Origin: Paenibacillus sp. FSL K6-1330
Lineage (GTDB): Bacteria > Bacillota > Bacilli > Paenibacillales > Paenibacillaceae
NCBI RefSeq assembly: GCF_037976825.1
Contig: NZ_CP150269.1
Coordinates: 5,035,501 to 5,099,500 of the forward strand
DNA: 64,000 bases
Reading direction: 5' to 3'
Position numbers and translations under genes: made by a program. How positions within the stretch are numbered: the stretch's first letter is position 1; every line of letters starts with the position of its first letter. The notes under the pieces were generated by a model. The model was not told the DNA's origin. It did no database searches and was given only the letters and a program-made list of their open reading frames with translations. Shown one piece after another: positions 8,124 through 18,049 of this stretch.

Positions 8124-9857
8124 GTGCAAAAATGGAAAACGATTTATAAAAATATGAAAATCAAAAACAAGCTTTCCCTTCTTATCAGCTTAATCGTTGC
8201 AATGGCATTTACCTTTGCCGTCATCGTCCAGCAATATGCCTTCTCCATCTACGACGAACAGCTGTACCTCAAATCATCCCAGGTCTTACACCTGTCCTCC
8301 TCTGCGATTGAGTCAGAGCTCGAGCGGATCGAACAGTTATCCTTCAACATCATTACCGATACCCAGATTCAAAATATGTTACGTTCCATCGCCGGGAGCG
8401 ACTCCGATTATGACCGCCTCATCCTGCGGCAACATCTGGCGGACCGCCTCCTGAATTATGTAGGTTCCGAGCCGATGCTGTATTCCATCCACCTGATCGA
8501 TTCCTACGATAAACAGCAGGACGTCGGCAGTGTCGTCCCGATTCATCCCGCCAAAAGGGAGTTTATTCTACAGCTTGCTGGAGATGCGGATGGAGAAGAA
8601 CGCTGGGTATACCCGGACGAAACGGATTCGGCTCTTCTACTTTCCCGGGAAATAAGATCCTACTCTGGAACCTTATTCGATCTTAACTACTTGGGAACCA
8701 TCATTATTCGTATCAATATGGACAAAATCGTCCGGAAATCCACCGGTGGGGAGGGCGACCTAATCGTGACTTCGGGTACGGATGTCATCTACCCCGCAAC
8801 CCCGCACTTCGATCCGGCTGTCATTCAATCCTCCCTATCATCTGGTAACGGGTACCTTACCCGTGAAATGGATAGTCATACCTACTTCATCGCACATAAC
8901 CGATCAGGCAATACCGGATGGACGTATATGAATGTCACGCCCTTTAATCAGACCTTCAAGCAAATCATATTCATTAAAGAGCTTGTCATCATCGTGTTTA
9001 CCGTTATTTTCGCGGTTGCGATTCTGCTCGGCATCCGGTTCAGCCGAGGCCTGACACGTCCTATCGAAAGTCTCATCTCTCGGATGAAGCTTGCGGAAAA
9101 AGGAAACTTTGCGGAAGCCAACGTGCTGCCTCAGGACGCTGCTCCTGTCGCCATGAACGAGCTGGGCCTGCTGCATCGGACGTTCCGTCTCATGATCGAG
9201 AGAATCAATGCGCTGATTACCGAGAACTATTCGAACTTGCTGTTAATCAAAGAGACCGAGTTCAAAGCGCTGCAAGCGCAAATCAACCCCCACTTTCTTT
9301 ATAACACGTTGGAATCCGTGAACTGGCTGGCGAAGATGAACAAGCAAACCCAAATCTCCGACATGGTGCAAGCCTTAGCTTTCCTTCTTCGTAACTCCGT
9401 CAGCTTAAAGGAGCCGATTCTGACACTGGGAGAGGAACTGGAGATTGTCCGAAACTACGTCATTATTCAGAAATTCCGATTTGAAGACCGCCTAGATTTC
9501 ACGATGGATGTGAAGGAGCAGGATTTGCAGCGCAAAATTCCAAAGCTATCCCTTCAGCCCCTGCTCGAAAATGCGATTCATTATGCGCTGGAGCCTTCCG
9601 TTAACCCTTGCCGAATTACGTTGTCCTGCAAGGAGACCCCTTCCGCGTTCTGCGTCATCGTGGAGGATGACGGCCCCGGCATGGCGCCGGATACGTTGGC
9701 GCGATTACGAAGCGGCGAAATAGCCACCAGCGGTAACGGGATCGGACTGTTAAACATCGATGAACGGATCAAGCTGGCTTTTGGCGAGCACCACGGGTTA
9801 ACCATCGACAGCGGATCGGGGCTTGGAACCCGCGTAATTCTGTATTTACCCAAATAA
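8124..9857 (+). CDS. Sensor histidine kinase, YesM-like
   Basis: A 577-residue membrane kinase. TM1 is near residues 16-36, an extracytoplasmic sensor domain (dCache-like) runs to about 283, TM2 is at 286-305, and a HAMP linker follows. The phosphoacceptor is H390 in AQINPHFLYNTLE (His_kinase family PF06580), followed by an ATP-binding domain with EDDGPGMAP near 513 and GNGIGLLN near 536. The start is GTG with AAGGAG 8 bases upstream. YesM/YesN-type pairs sense plant cell-wall oligosaccharides and activate a neighbouring ABC transporter. Its partner regulator starts 13 bases after its stop. The predicted promoter is at 8054-8082. Confidence 0.92.
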   Translation: MQKWKTIYKNMKIKNKLSLLISLIVAMAFTFAVIVQQYAFSIYDEQLYLKSSQVLHLSSSAIESELERIEQLSFNIITDTQIQNMLRSIAGSDSDYDRLILRQHLADRLLNYVGSEPMLYSIHLIDSYDKQQDVGSVVPIHPAKREFILQLAGDADGEERWVYPDETDSALLLSREIRSYSGTLFDLNYLGTIIIRINMDKIVRKSTGGEGDLIVTSGTDVIYPATPHFDPAVIQSSLSSGNGYLTREMDSHTYFIAHNRSGNTGWTYMNVTPFNQTFKQIIFIKELVIIVFTVIFAVAILLGIRFSRGLTRPIESLISRMKLAEKGNFAEANVLPQDAAPVAMNELGLLHRTFRLMIERINALITENYSNLLLIKETEFKALQAQINPHFLYNTLESVNWLAKMNKQTQISDMVQALAFLLRNSVSLKEPILTLGEELEIVRNYVIIQKFRFEDRLDFTMDVKEQDLQRKIPKLSLQPLLENAIHYALEPSVNPCRITLSCKETPSAFCVIVEDDGPGMAPDTLARLRSGEIATSGNGIGLLNIDERIKLAFGEHHGLTIDSGSGLGTRVILYLPK

Positions 9858-9870
9858 CGGAGGGATTCGT

Positions 9871-11418
9871 ATGTACAAAGTTCTGCTCGTGGACGATGAA
9901 CGAATTATTCTGGACGGCATATCTCAGATGGTGGATTGGTCGGCATACCGAACCGAGCTGGCCGGTACCGCCCAGAACGGAATTCAGGCATATGAAAAAA
10001 TCGTCAGGGAGAGCCCGGATATCGTCGTATGCGATATTCGCATGCCCGGACTGGATGGGCTTGAGCTCGTAGCCAAAACCTATGCCTCCCACCCTCACAT
10101 TAAATTCGTGCTGCTGTCCGGTTTCGGCGAATTTGAATATGCCAACCGTGCCATGCAATACGGCGTGAAGCATTACCTGCTCAAGCCGACCGACGAGGTC
10201 AAGATCGGAGGGGCGCTGAAAGAGGTCACTGACGAGCTGACCCTAAACGAAAACAAGGAGTCTTTTATCCAAGAGATGAAAGGCCGTCTTCGAAAGGTGC
10301 TGCCTCATGTCAAAGAACAGGTGCTCAAGGAGTTTGTCACCAACAAAACCTATGGACGCCATGACTTGGAGGAGTACCGCAGCCTGTTCGAAACTAATTT
10401 CAATCAGCCCGTCCGTCTGCTGTTGTTCCAACTGGAGGGCATCGTTGAATATGAGCATCAATTCGCCGTGAAGAACATTGCCGAGGATCTGTTGGACACA
10501 ACGCTCCTAAGTACGACGATCGGGCAGCATGTACTGGTGCTCATTGAGAACCAAAAGGATCAACAGCGGCTCCATCAACAGCTGCAGGATATCCGGTGTA
10601 CTTTTAAACAGTATTACAAGATGGACGTCACAATCGCGATCAGCGATCCCGGACCTGTAACCCTGGCGCGGAAGCTGTACCGGGATACGCTGCAATGCCT
10701 GAACTACCGTTTCTATCTGGATGAGAGCGGAATGATCACCACGGAAGATACGCTTCATGCCGGCGGCTTGGAAGGAACGTTTGTCCTCGATGAGGAGCGC
10801 CTGTGCATGCCGGTCCGATCCGGCCACCGCAACGAAGCGGAGCTTGCCCTGGCCGAATTCATTCAGGAGCTGAAGCGTGCGCAGCTTAGTATCGACATGA
10901 CCAAATCCTATGTCATTCAGCAGTATGTATCCCTTATCCGTTTAACCGACCCGGATCAGATGCAAGAACGCTATGCACGGATTCCGGAAATCGCCGAGAT
11001 GAGTACGCTTCAAGCCATTCAAGCCTTTTTGGAAGAAACGGTTCGGGAAATCACGCTGCGAAACTTCGAGCAGAACAAAGTCAAATATAATGCCATCGTC
11101 CGCAAGGTGGTTGAGATTATCGAGGAGCAGCTGGGGAACTCGGAGCTTACGCTCAATTTGGTGGCAAACGACATGCTGTATATGAACGCCGACTATCTCG
11201 GCAAGCTGTTCAAGAAAGAGACCGGCGAGAAATTCTCAAATTACGTAATGAAACTACGGATGAAGCGCGCAACCGAAATGATGGCAAGCGATCCCGATAT
11301 CAAGATTTTTGAAATGGCCGAGCTGCTCGGTTTCGGCGATAATCCTCAATATTTCAGCCAGGTGTTCAAAAAACAGATCGGGTGCACCCCCTCCGAATAT
11401 ATGAAAAAGAGTGATTAA
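9871..11418 (+). CDS. Response regulator with AraC-type DNA-binding domain, YesN-like
   Basis: A 515-residue regulator. The receiver domain has the acidic pair D8/D9, the phosphoacceptor D55 in VVCDIRMPGLDG and K105 in HYLLKPTDE. A middle region (about 130-400) of unassigned fold links to a C-terminal double helix-turn-helix (about 410-510) with FGDNPQYFSQVFKKQIGCTP, the usual AraC signature. The ATG follows GGAGG. It is co-transcribed with the kinase upstream and probably activates the solute-binding protein gene 143 bases downstream. Confidence 0.93.
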   Translation: MYKVLLVDDERIILDGISQMVDWSAYRTELAGTAQNGIQAYEKIVRESPDIVVCDIRMPGLDGLELVAKTYASHPHIKFVLLSGFGEFEYANRAMQYGVKHYLLKPTDEVKIGGALKEVTDELTLNENKESFIQEMKGRLRKVLPHVKEQVLKEFVTNKTYGRHDLEEYRSLFETNFNQPVRLLLFQLEGIVEYEHQFAVKNIAEDLLDTTLLSTTIGQHVLVLIENQKDQQRLHQQLQDIRCTFKQYYKMDVTIAISDPGPVTLARKLYRDTLQCLNYRFYLDESGMITTEDTLHAGGLEGTFVLDEERLCMPVRSGHRNEAELALAEFIQELKRAQLSIDMTKSYVIQQYVSLIRLTDPDQMQERYARIPEIAEMSTLQAIQAFLEETVREITLRNFEQNKVKYNAIVRKVVEIIEEQLGNSELTLNLVANDMLYMNADYLGKLFKKETGEKFSNYVMKLRMKRATEMMASDPDIKIFEMAELLGFGDNPQYFSQVFKKQIGCTPSEYMKKSD

Positions 11419-11501
11419 CTTGTACGTACATCTCTGCTTTTTAAACAAATTGCACGGTTTTTTTCCTTACTCTTTCCCCGCGGAAACAAGATAATTGGGA
11501 A

Positions 11502-11515
11502 TGTAAGCACTAACA
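11502..11515 (+). promoter_or_regulatory. cre-like site upstream of the solute-binding protein gene
   Basis: TGTAAGCACTAACA matches TGWAANCGNTNWCA at 13 of 14 positions (A for G at the central CG). It lies 47 bases before the binding-protein start codon, in the 143-base gap where the regulator should act, suggesting a separately controlled, catabolite-repressed promoter for the transporter genes. Confidence 0.5.
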
Positions 11516-11561
11516 ATCGAAACGATATGAAGTGGTTTATTAACAAAGGGGAGGAAATGGA

Positions 11562-12902
11562 ATGAAAAAAGTGTTACACGCGGTTCTGATGTTTTCCCTG
11601 ATCGGAAGCTTGATTGGCTGTTCGGGCGGCGGCGCTGCAGAACCGCAAGCCAGCGGCGGAACCGGAACGGAGACACCGCCGGCGGCTGCAAGCGATAGCA
11701 AGGATCCGGTCAAACTCCGCATTGCTTGGTGGGGCGGACAATCCCGGCATGATTATACCTTGAAGGTCATTGAAATGTATGAGTCCCAGAATCCGCATGT
11801 CACCATTGAGCCGGAGTATGCTCCATTCGATGACTACTGGAAAAAGCTTGCTCCCCAAGCGGTGGCTGGCGGACTCCCGGACATTATTCAAATGGACATC
11901 TCCTATCTGAATCAATATGCTGGCCGGAATCAGCTGGCGGATTTGAAGCCGTTCACCGAAAGCGGCGAGCTGGATGTCGCCGATGTCAGCGAGAATGCAC
12001 TGAGCGGCGGTGAGGTCAACGGCAAGCTCGTTGCCATGAACCTCGGCGTGAACGCACTTCAGACCACCTTCGACGTTGAGACGATGAAGAAGAACGGCAT
12101 CGATATTCCATCCAAAGAATGGACTTGGGACGACATGGACAAAATGGGCGCCCAAGCCAAGGAAAAAGGCCTGCAGATCGGAGGTTTTGCTTACCGGCAT
12201 GACGTCTTCTTCCCTTACTACCTAAGAACTATCGGCCAGAAAATGTACAGCGCTGACGGTAAAACGATCGGATACAGTGACGACCAGCTCTTTATCGATT
12301 ATTTCACCCGCTATCAGAAATGGTACGACAACGGATATATCCTCTCTCTGGACAAGGAAGCCCAGAAAAAAGGCGTAGCGGAAGAGGATGAAATTGTCCT
12401 TGGCAACTCCATATCGGGCACCGGCTGGTCCAACCAATTCCTTGCAGTGGCCAATCTGGTCACCGATCGTCCGTTGGAGCTGAATCCGATGCCTGGGCCT
12501 GGAACGAAGGACGGTCTTTTCCTGAAACCTTCGATGTACTTCTCGGTCACCGAAACGTCCAAGCATAAAGAGGAAGCCGCTAAATTCATCAGCTTCTTCA
12601 TTAACGACATCGAGGCCAACAAGCTGATTAAGGGCGAGCGCGGCGTTCCCGTATCCGCCAAGGTGAAGGAAGCGCTCAAGCCGCTCCTCTCGGAGAACGA
12701 AGCCAAAATTTTCGACTATGTTACTTGGGCTGAGGCCAACAGCACGCCAGGCGATCCGCCTAACCCGATTGGCGCGGTGGAGATCGAGAAGCTGCTGCGA
12801 GATCTCAGTGAACGTATTCTGTTCAAGAAAATCTCGATCGAAGATGCCGCGGCTGAGTTCCGCAAGGAAGCGAACGCCATCTTGGCCAGATCTCAGCAAT
12901 AA
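11562..12902 (+). CDS. ABC transporter sugar-binding lipoprotein
   Basis: A 446-residue extracellular solute-binding protein of the family 1 type. The signal segment ends in lipobox LIGC (17-20), so Cys20 is the lipidation site, followed by a Gly/Ala/Pro-rich linker. The body begins with IAWWGGQSRHDYTLKVIEMY, typical of oligosaccharide binders. It delivers substrate to the two permeases downstream; the substrate is inferred to be a rhamnogalacturonan oligosaccharide from the GH105 gene in the same run. The ATG follows GGGGAGGAAATGG. No ATPase gene is present; such systems usually share the MsmX-type ATPase. A hairpin follows the gene. Confidence 0.93.
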   Translation: MKKVLHAVLMFSLIGSLIGCSGGGAAEPQASGGTGTETPPAAASDSKDPVKLRIAWWGGQSRHDYTLKVIEMYESQNPHVTIEPEYAPFDDYWKKLAPQAVAGGLPDIIQMDISYLNQYAGRNQLADLKPFTESGELDVADVSENALSGGEVNGKLVAMNLGVNALQTTFDVETMKKNGIDIPSKEWTWDDMDKMGAQAKEKGLQIGGFAYRHDVFFPYYLRTIGQKMYSADGKTIGYSDDQLFIDYFTRYQKWYDNGYILSLDKEAQKKGVAEEDEIVLGNSISGTGWSNQFLAVANLVTDRPLELNPMPGPGTKDGLFLKPSMYFSVTETSKHKEEAAKFISFFINDIEANKLIKGERGVPVSAKVKEALKPLLSENEAKIFDYVTWAEANSTPGDPPNPIGAVEIEKLLRDLSERILFKKISIEDAAAEFRKEANAILARSQQ

Positions 12903-12920
12903 CCAGGACATGGTCAGACA

Positions 12921-12968
12921 AGGCATCTCCCGCACGTCTTTCCCGTGTGCGCAAGAGATGCCCTTTTT
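12921..12968 (+). terminator. Intra-operon hairpin terminator/attenuator
   Basis: GGCATCTC at 12922-12929 pairs with GAGATGCC at 12955-12962, with GCAC/GTGC pairing inside, then CTTTTT. It sits between the binding-protein gene and the first permease gene. Partial termination or 3'-end protection here would give more binding protein than permease, a common arrangement in ABC importers. Confidence 0.75.
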
Positions 12969-13026
12969 GACATCCGTGACCCCTGCACGGGGCGCAACCA
13001 AATCTAAATCGTAGGGGTTGAAGTCT

Positions 13027-13926
13027 ATGAAGAGGCTCCGTGAGAACGAGCATATCACCGGTTATGTTTTTTCTGCACCGTTCGTTCTTGGTTTTCTCAT
13101 CTTTACCTTATATCCAATCCTGTCGTCACTGTATTATTCGTTCACCAATTACAATCTGATGGAAGCGCCAAGATGGCTGGGCCTCGGGAATTATGAGCGG
13201 TTGTTCCTGGAGGACGACAAGATCGGCAAGTCATTTCAGGTCACGTTCACCTATGTATTTGCCAGCGTCCCCCTCCGCCTCATCTTCGCTCTATTTGTTG
13301 CCATGATTCTGAATACCGCGACCAAGGCGGTGGGACTGTACCGCTCGGCCTTCTACCTGCCTTCTCTTATTGGCGGAAGTGTGGCCGTGGCTATCATGTG
13401 GCAGCAGATCTTCGGTGACAAGGGTCTTGTGAACTCTGCCCTGTCCCTCTTCGGGATTCATTCCACGACCTCCTGGATCGGGAATCCAAGCACAGCGCTG
13501 TGGACGCTGATCGCGTTATCGATCTGGCAGTTCGGTTCCTCGATGATCATTTTTCTGGCCGGCTTAAAAAATATCCCGAAGGATTACTATGAAGCTGCCA
13601 GCGTGGACGGCGCCAACGCAGTCCATCGCTTTTTCAAAATTACGCTGCCTATGCTCAGTCCGATTATTTTGTTCAATCTGACGCTCCAGACGATTTCGGC
13701 GTTCCTGACCTTCACCCCCGCCTACATTATTTCGCGCGGCGAAGGCGGCCCGCTGGACCAAACGCTGCTCTATTCACTTTACTTGTATCGCAAGGCGTTC
13801 TCGCATTTTGAGATGGGATACGCGTCGGCGCTTGCCTGGATCATGCTCATTATCGTTGGTGTCCTAACCCTGCTCATCTTCAGATCATCTACCCGCTGGG
13901 TTCATTACGAGTCGAAAGGAGATTGA
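13027..13926 (+). CDS. ABC sugar transporter permease (LplB/UgpA type)
   Basis: A 299-residue inner-membrane permease with six predicted helices. The EAA loop that contacts the ATPase reads [21 protein letters not shown] take the ATG at 13027 because GTAGGGG lies 9 bases upstream; an in-frame TTG at 13018 overlaps that site. It forms a heterodimer with the next permease. The N-terminal block [20 protein letters not shown] is typical of oligosaccharide importers. The next gene begins 5 bases after its stop. Confidence 0.93.
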   Translation: MKRLRENEHITGYVFSAPFVLGFLIFTLYPILSSLYYSFTNYNLMEAPRWLGLGNYERLFLEDDKIGKSFQVTFTYVFASVPLRLIFALFVAMILNTATKAVGLYRSAFYLPSLIGGSVAVAIMWQQIFGDKGLVNSALSLFGIHSTTSWIGNPSTALWTLIALSIWQFGSSMIIFLAGLKNIPKDYYEAASVDGANAVHRFFKITLPMLSPIILFNLTLQTISAFLTFTPAYIISRGEGGPLDQTLLYSLYLYRKAFSHFEMGYASALAWIMLIIVGVLTLLIFRSSTRWVHYESKGD

Positions 13927-13931
13927 CGGTT

Positions 13932-14765
13932 GTGACCAAATCCAGACGTTTCCTCTACCATACCCTGGTCGGATTGTTCGCCCTCGGCATGACCTATCCA
14001 ATTCTGTGGCTGGTGGCTAGCTCGCTAAAACCTAACCATGAGATATTCACGACGGCTTACAGCCTGATACCGAGTCGGCTGGAATTCTCAAATTATGCTA
14101 CAGGCTGGAAGGGTTTTGCCGGAACTACCTTCGGTACCTTCTTCAAAAATTCTTTTATCATTGTCATCATATCCACCATTGGTGCCGTCGCTTCCTCCGC
14201 GCTTGTCGCCTTCGGCCTGGCTCGGACCAAATTCTTCGGCCAGCAATTCTGGTTCGCCTGCATGATGATTACAATGATGCTGCCCCATGATGTCGTGATC
14301 GTTCCGCAATATGTCATGTTCGCTAAATTCGGCTGGCTGTCTTCCTTTAAGCCGTTAATTGTTCCCCAATTCTTCGGCATTCCGTTCTTTATCTTCCTGA
14401 TCATGCAGTTCATCCGCACGATTCCGAAGGAGCTGGACGAAGCGGCCAAAATTGACGGATGCAGCAAATACGGGATATTCTTCCGGGTCGTAGTGCCGTT
14501 GATCGTGCCCGCTCTGATCACGTGTTCGATTTTCTCCTTCTACTGGAGATGGGATGACTTTATCAATCCGCTTATTTACTTGAACAATCCGGAGAAATAC
14601 CCGGTATCACTCGCCTTGAAGCTATTCCTTGACGGGGAGTCGCTCAATAACTGGGGCGGCATGTTTGCCATGGCTACCTTATCGCTGCTGCCGGTCGTCA
14701 TCGTCTTCTTTATCTTCCAGAAATACATCGTGGAAGGGATCAGCACAACGGGATTGAAAGGGTAA
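13932..14765 (+). CDS. ABC sugar transporter permease (LplC/UgpE type)
   Basis: A 277-residue second permease with six helices. Its EAA loop is [20 protein letters not shown]. The GTG at 13932 is preferred because AAGGAG (13916-13921) is 10 bases away; the in-frame TTG at 13923 would sit directly against that site. It ends in the family block [13 protein letters not shown]. Together with the upstream permease it forms the membrane channel of the importer. Confidence 0.92.
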   Translation: MTKSRRFLYHTLVGLFALGMTYPILWLVASSLKPNHEIFTTAYSLIPSRLEFSNYATGWKGFAGTTFGTFFKNSFIIVIISTIGAVASSALVAFGLARTKFFGQQFWFACMMITMMLPHDVVIVPQYVMFAKFGWLSSFKPLIVPQFFGIPFFIFLIMQFIRTIPKELDEAAKIDGCSKYGIFFRVVVPLIVPALITCSIFSFYWRWDDFINPLIYLNNPEKYPVSLALKLFLDGESLNNWGGMFAMATLSLLPVVIVFFIFQKYIVEGISTTGLKG

Positions 14766-14808
14766 TTCAATAGAATAAATTCAATGGAATATGAAGGGAG
14801 CTCATACG

Positions 14809-15840
14809 ATGCCTGCACTTGTATTTGATGATCAACAGATTGAACATGTCATAGACCGCGTGGTCGACCGGACCTTTCGTATGGATTTCAGCTGGGATTG
14901 GCCGGGCGGGGTCGCCTTCTACGGAGTATGCGAAGCCTATAAGGCCACCGGCAAGAAGGAGTATCTGGAACGGCTGAAAGCCTGGGTCGACGAAAACATG
15001 GAGGAGGGGTTGCCCAAGCTGTCCGTCAACGGCGTCTCCATCGGCCACTCCTTGTTAACGTTGTACGAAGTTTATGAGGATGAGCGGTATATCGAAACGG
15101 CCAAGGAAATGGCCGAGTATCTCACGCATGATGCGCTGCGTTTCGGCAACGGCATCTTTCAGCATACGGTGAACTCCGAAACGTATAACTTTCCGGAGCA
15201 GGCGTGGGTTGATACGATGTTCATGGCAGGCTACTTCCTGCTTCGGATTGGCGTGATGCTGGACCGGGAGGATTATTTCGAGGATGGCCTGAAGCAGTAT
15301 CATGGCCATGAGGATTGCCTGCAGGATCCCGTTTCAAATCTGTATTACCACGGCTGGGACAATATCGCTGGCAACCATATGTCCGGCGTGTTCTGGTGCC
15401 GGGGCAACGCCTGGGCTGCCCTTACGATGGCCCGTGCCCTGGAGCTCGTCCCGGTGACGCATCCCTCCTTCATGATCATCGAAGGCTCGCTGCGCGACCA
15501 GCTCAGCGCCCTGGTCCGGCTGCAGCATGAATCCGGCCTGTGGCATACGATTACAACCGATCCGCAGTCTCCACTGGAAACGTCCGGCTCAGCCGGTATC
15601 GCTGCTGCCCTGCTCACCAAAGGACGCATCTACAATAAATACACGCAGAAATCGATTGACGGCATTTTGTCCAAGATCACCGAGGATGGCACCGTTACCG
15701 GCGTCTCCGCGGGAACGGCGGTCATGAAAGACACCGCGGGATACAGAGGCGTGCCGGATAAGCGGATACAAGGCTGGGGTCAAGGGCTGGTCTCAACCTT
15801 TCTGGCAGAGGTGCTGAAGATCAAGGACAATCCTTATTGA
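14809..15840 (+). CDS. Unsaturated rhamnogalacturonyl hydrolase, GH105 (YteR-like)
   Basis: A 343-residue (alpha/alpha)6-barrel glycosidase. NGVSIGHSLLTLYE, EQAWVDTMFMAG with the conserved aspartate (D135 from this start), FWCRGNAWAALTM and SPLETSGSAGIAAAL match GH88/GH105 enzymes such as B. subtilis YteR. These hydrate the unsaturated galacturonyl residue left by rhamnogalacturonan lyases and release rhamnose from the disaccharide. It has no signal peptide, so it acts on imported substrate. AAGGGAG lies 8 bases before the ATG at 14809; the in-frame ATG at 14791 precedes that site and is unlikely. It is the last gene of the run and is followed by a terminator. Confidence 0.92.
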   Translation: MPALVFDDQQIEHVIDRVVDRTFRMDFSWDWPGGVAFYGVCEAYKATGKKEYLERLKAWVDENMEEGLPKLSVNGVSIGHSLLTLYEVYEDERYIETAKEMAEYLTHDALRFGNGIFQHTVNSETYNFPEQAWVDTMFMAGYFLLRIGVMLDREDYFEDGLKQYHGHEDCLQDPVSNLYYHGWDNIAGNHMSGVFWCRGNAWAALTMARALELVPVTHPSFMIIEGSLRDQLSALVRLQHESGLWHTITTDPQSPLETSGSAGIAAALLTKGRIYNKYTQKSIDGILSKITEDGTVTGVSAGTAVMKDTAGYRGVPDKRIQGWGQGLVSTFLAEVLKIKDNPY

Positions 15841-15853
15841 TTAAATGCGATAC

Positions 15854-15905
15854 AAAAAAGGCAGGATTGGAGAGGAGAAGTTCGCCTCTACAGCCTGCCT
15901 TTGGT
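15854..15905. terminator. Bidirectional terminator between GH105 and PBP genes
   Basis: AAAAAAGGCAGG (15854-15865) pairs with CCTGCCTTT (15894-15902), with inner pairing of GAGGAGAAGTTCGCCTC. T-rich or A-rich flanks on both sides make it usable by both convergent genes. Confidence 0.8.
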
Positions 15906-15940
15906 TTATGCAATTTAACGCGACTCTGCGACTACGGTTC

Positions 15941-18022
15941 TTATCTATTGTCCTCTGTCTCGTCCTCACTGCTTTCCTTCTTCTGCTCTTCAGTCTTCTT
16001 CGGATGCGGCGTTCCATCAAGTCCGTAGACTTCATCATAAGCATCGAATATTTTCCTCGCAATCGGCGCGGCGCTTTGCGATCCGAAGCCGCCTTCCGGT
16101 ACAACGACGGCAACCGCCAGCTTCGGATTATCCCGCGGAGCAAAGGCGATGAAGACGCCGTTATCAATCTTCTTCCACGTTCCATTCACTTTAGCTTCCT
16201 GCTCGGAGGTTCCCGTTTTTCGGGCAAAATCATATTTAAAATCTTCGAATGCTGCCAGCCCCTGCGTATTCATCCCACGCTTGACGGTCTGCCAATACGC
16301 TTTGGGGAATTCGACCTCGTTCAGGATCTCGCGACCGAACTCCTTGACCACGTTGCCCTCCTGATCCGTGATTTTGCTGACCAGTTGCGGCTTGATCCGC
16401 TTGCCTTCATTCGCCAGCATAACGGTGTATTGGGCTAGCTGGAGCGGCGTGTATTTCCCCATCTGACCGAAGGAAGCATAGGCTAAAGCTGCCAGATTAC
16501 TCCCCGCTGCCTTTGTATTCGTATACTCCCCACGGCCCTTAAATTCCCCGGGCAAGCCGCTCCCCGTGGCAACACCAAGACCAAACTGCATCATATACTC
16601 ATCCCACTTTTTGACGCCTTTCTCTCCTCCGTACTTGCCAACTAACTCCTTGCCGATCATATCGATCATAAAAGCATTCGAGGATTGCTGGATTGCTTGC
16701 TGCGGCTTAATGGGTCCATTTCGATGTCCGCTCGAGTTGGAGATAGCCTTCTCATATCCTTCCCGGCCGATTAAAGCGTACCCTTTATCGTCATACGTTT
16801 CGTTCAAGCCAAATAACCCCTCATTCAGCCCGATCAACACGGTCAGCGGTTTAATGACAGAACCAAGATAGATCGTGGATTCAAACCCGTTTCCCGATCT
16901 GCCCGATCCGTAGATTGTAATCGTGCCGTTTCCCGACGAATCCACGATATCCGGCGTAATCTTGCCTCCGTTTACACGTACATTCGAGTCGTAATCCGGC
17001 ATACTGGCCATCGCGACTACATTACCGGTGTCCACCTCCATAGCGACCGCGTATCCGGTCAAGGCATCCTTATGAAGCTTGCCCGATACGGGATGGGTAT
17101 GAAGATATTGAAGCTGATCCGTAATGGCCTGCTCTGTCGAAAGCTGAATGTCTTTATGAATCGTGGTGTGAATATTATGGCCTTTTTCAGGAGCGACCAT
17201 CGTCGGTACGCCGTCCACCATATTCTGCGGATTGATCGGAATGCTGAGATACCCGCTCTTGCCGCGCAGTTCTTCCTGAAACATCCGCTCCAATCCGTCA
17301 TAGCCAATCCACTCTTCTTCCGTGTAGATCAAGCCGGGATTCTTCTGATCCTTGTTGCTCTGATCAATAGCCTCATAATCCTTAAGGTCTTTAGAGCCAC
17401 TGAACTTCTTTAGAAATCCGATCGTCTGAACCGCCACCGTATCCGGATCATAGTGCCTTACATTCTCCTCCACGATCTGGATGCCGGGAAACTTGGCTCG
17501 GTTCTCCATGAAATAAGCGATCTCTTCCTTCGTCAAATCGGATTTGATTCGTCTGGGTTCATAACCATGCTGCTTGTTATATTCCAAATCCAGGTCGTCA
17601 ATCACTGTTTTGACGGTCATCGGTTCCGCCTTGGGGTCCCCATACTTGTTAAACGCCTGGACAAGCCGCTTCGCCAACTCTTCCGCTTCCGGCCTGTTTT
17701 CTTTTCCTTTGTCCGTCTTTTTGCTGTAATCCTTCATGAGCGTGATATATAAAGAGTTTGAAGCCGTAGAGTAAGCAAGCTTCGTGCCGGATGCATCGAT
17801 GATGGACCCCCGGATCGGCTGCAGCGGGAAGTGCTTCTGCTCTCCACCGATTTCCTGACTCGCAAGCTCCGGTCCCTCTACGAACTGCAATATGGCCATT
17901 CGAATGATAATGACGCAAAAGATAAGAAATGCACTAAAAAAGAAAATATTAATCCGTCCGTTATATCTGCGTTTCATTTCCGCTTCATCCGGTGCGTCCT
18001 TATAAATTTTAAAGCCCTTCAC
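15941..18022 (-). CDS. Class B penicillin-binding protein (transpeptidase, PBP2 type)
   Basis: A 693-residue cell-wall transpeptidase. One membrane helix (about 25-46) anchors it, followed by a dimerisation domain (RGSIIDASGTKLAYS at 71-85) and the transpeptidase domain with the nucleophile motif S388-V-I-K391, S447-S-N449 and K602-T-G604. It cross-links peptidoglycan on the outer membrane face and is a beta-lactam target. It resembles the elongation-type PbpA/PbpH group. The start is GTG with AAGGAG 10 bases upstream. The C-terminal tail is strongly charged (KKTEEQKKESSEDETEDNR). It ends at the terminator shared with the GH105 operon. Confidence 0.93.
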   Translation of the reverse strand: MKGFKIYKDAPDEAEMKRRYNGRINIFFFSAFLIFCVIIIRMAILQFVEGPELASQEIGGEQKHFPLQPIRGSIIDASGTKLAYSTASNSLYITLMKDYSKKTDKGKENRPEAEELAKRLVQAFNKYGDPKAEPMTVKTVIDDLDLEYNKQHGYEPRRIKSDLTKEEIAYFMENRAKFPGIQIVEENVRHYDPDTVAVQTIGFLKKFSGSKDLKDYEAIDQSNKDQKNPGLIYTEEEWIGYDGLERMFQEELRGKSGYLSIPINPQNMVDGVPTMVAPEKGHNIHTTIHKDIQLSTEQAITDQLQYLHTHPVSGKLHKDALTGYAVAMEVDTGNVVAMASMPDYDSNVRVNGGKITPDIVDSSGNGTITIYGSGRSGNGFESTIYLGSVIKPLTVLIGLNEGLFGLNETYDDKGYALIGREGYEKAISNSSGHRNGPIKPQQAIQQSSNAFMIDMIGKELVGKYGGEKGVKKWDEYMMQFGLGVATGSGLPGEFKGRGEYTNTKAAGSNLAALAYASFGQMGKYTPLQLAQYTVMLANEGKRIKPQLVSKITDQEGNVVKEFGREILNEVEFPKAYWQTVKRGMNTQGLAAFEDFKYDFARKTGTSEQEAKVNGTWKKIDNGVFIAFAPRDNPKLAVAVVVPEGGFGSQSAAPIARKIFDAYDEVYGLDGTPHPKKTEEQKKESSEDETEDNR

Positions 18023-18049
18023 ATTGTCTACGCTCCTTTGTTATATGGT

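Noticed and set aside
15845..16438. Plus-strand open frame opposite the end of the PBP gene
   Set aside because: No recognisable domain or ribosome binding site, and it overlaps the terminator and the conserved PBP coding sequence.
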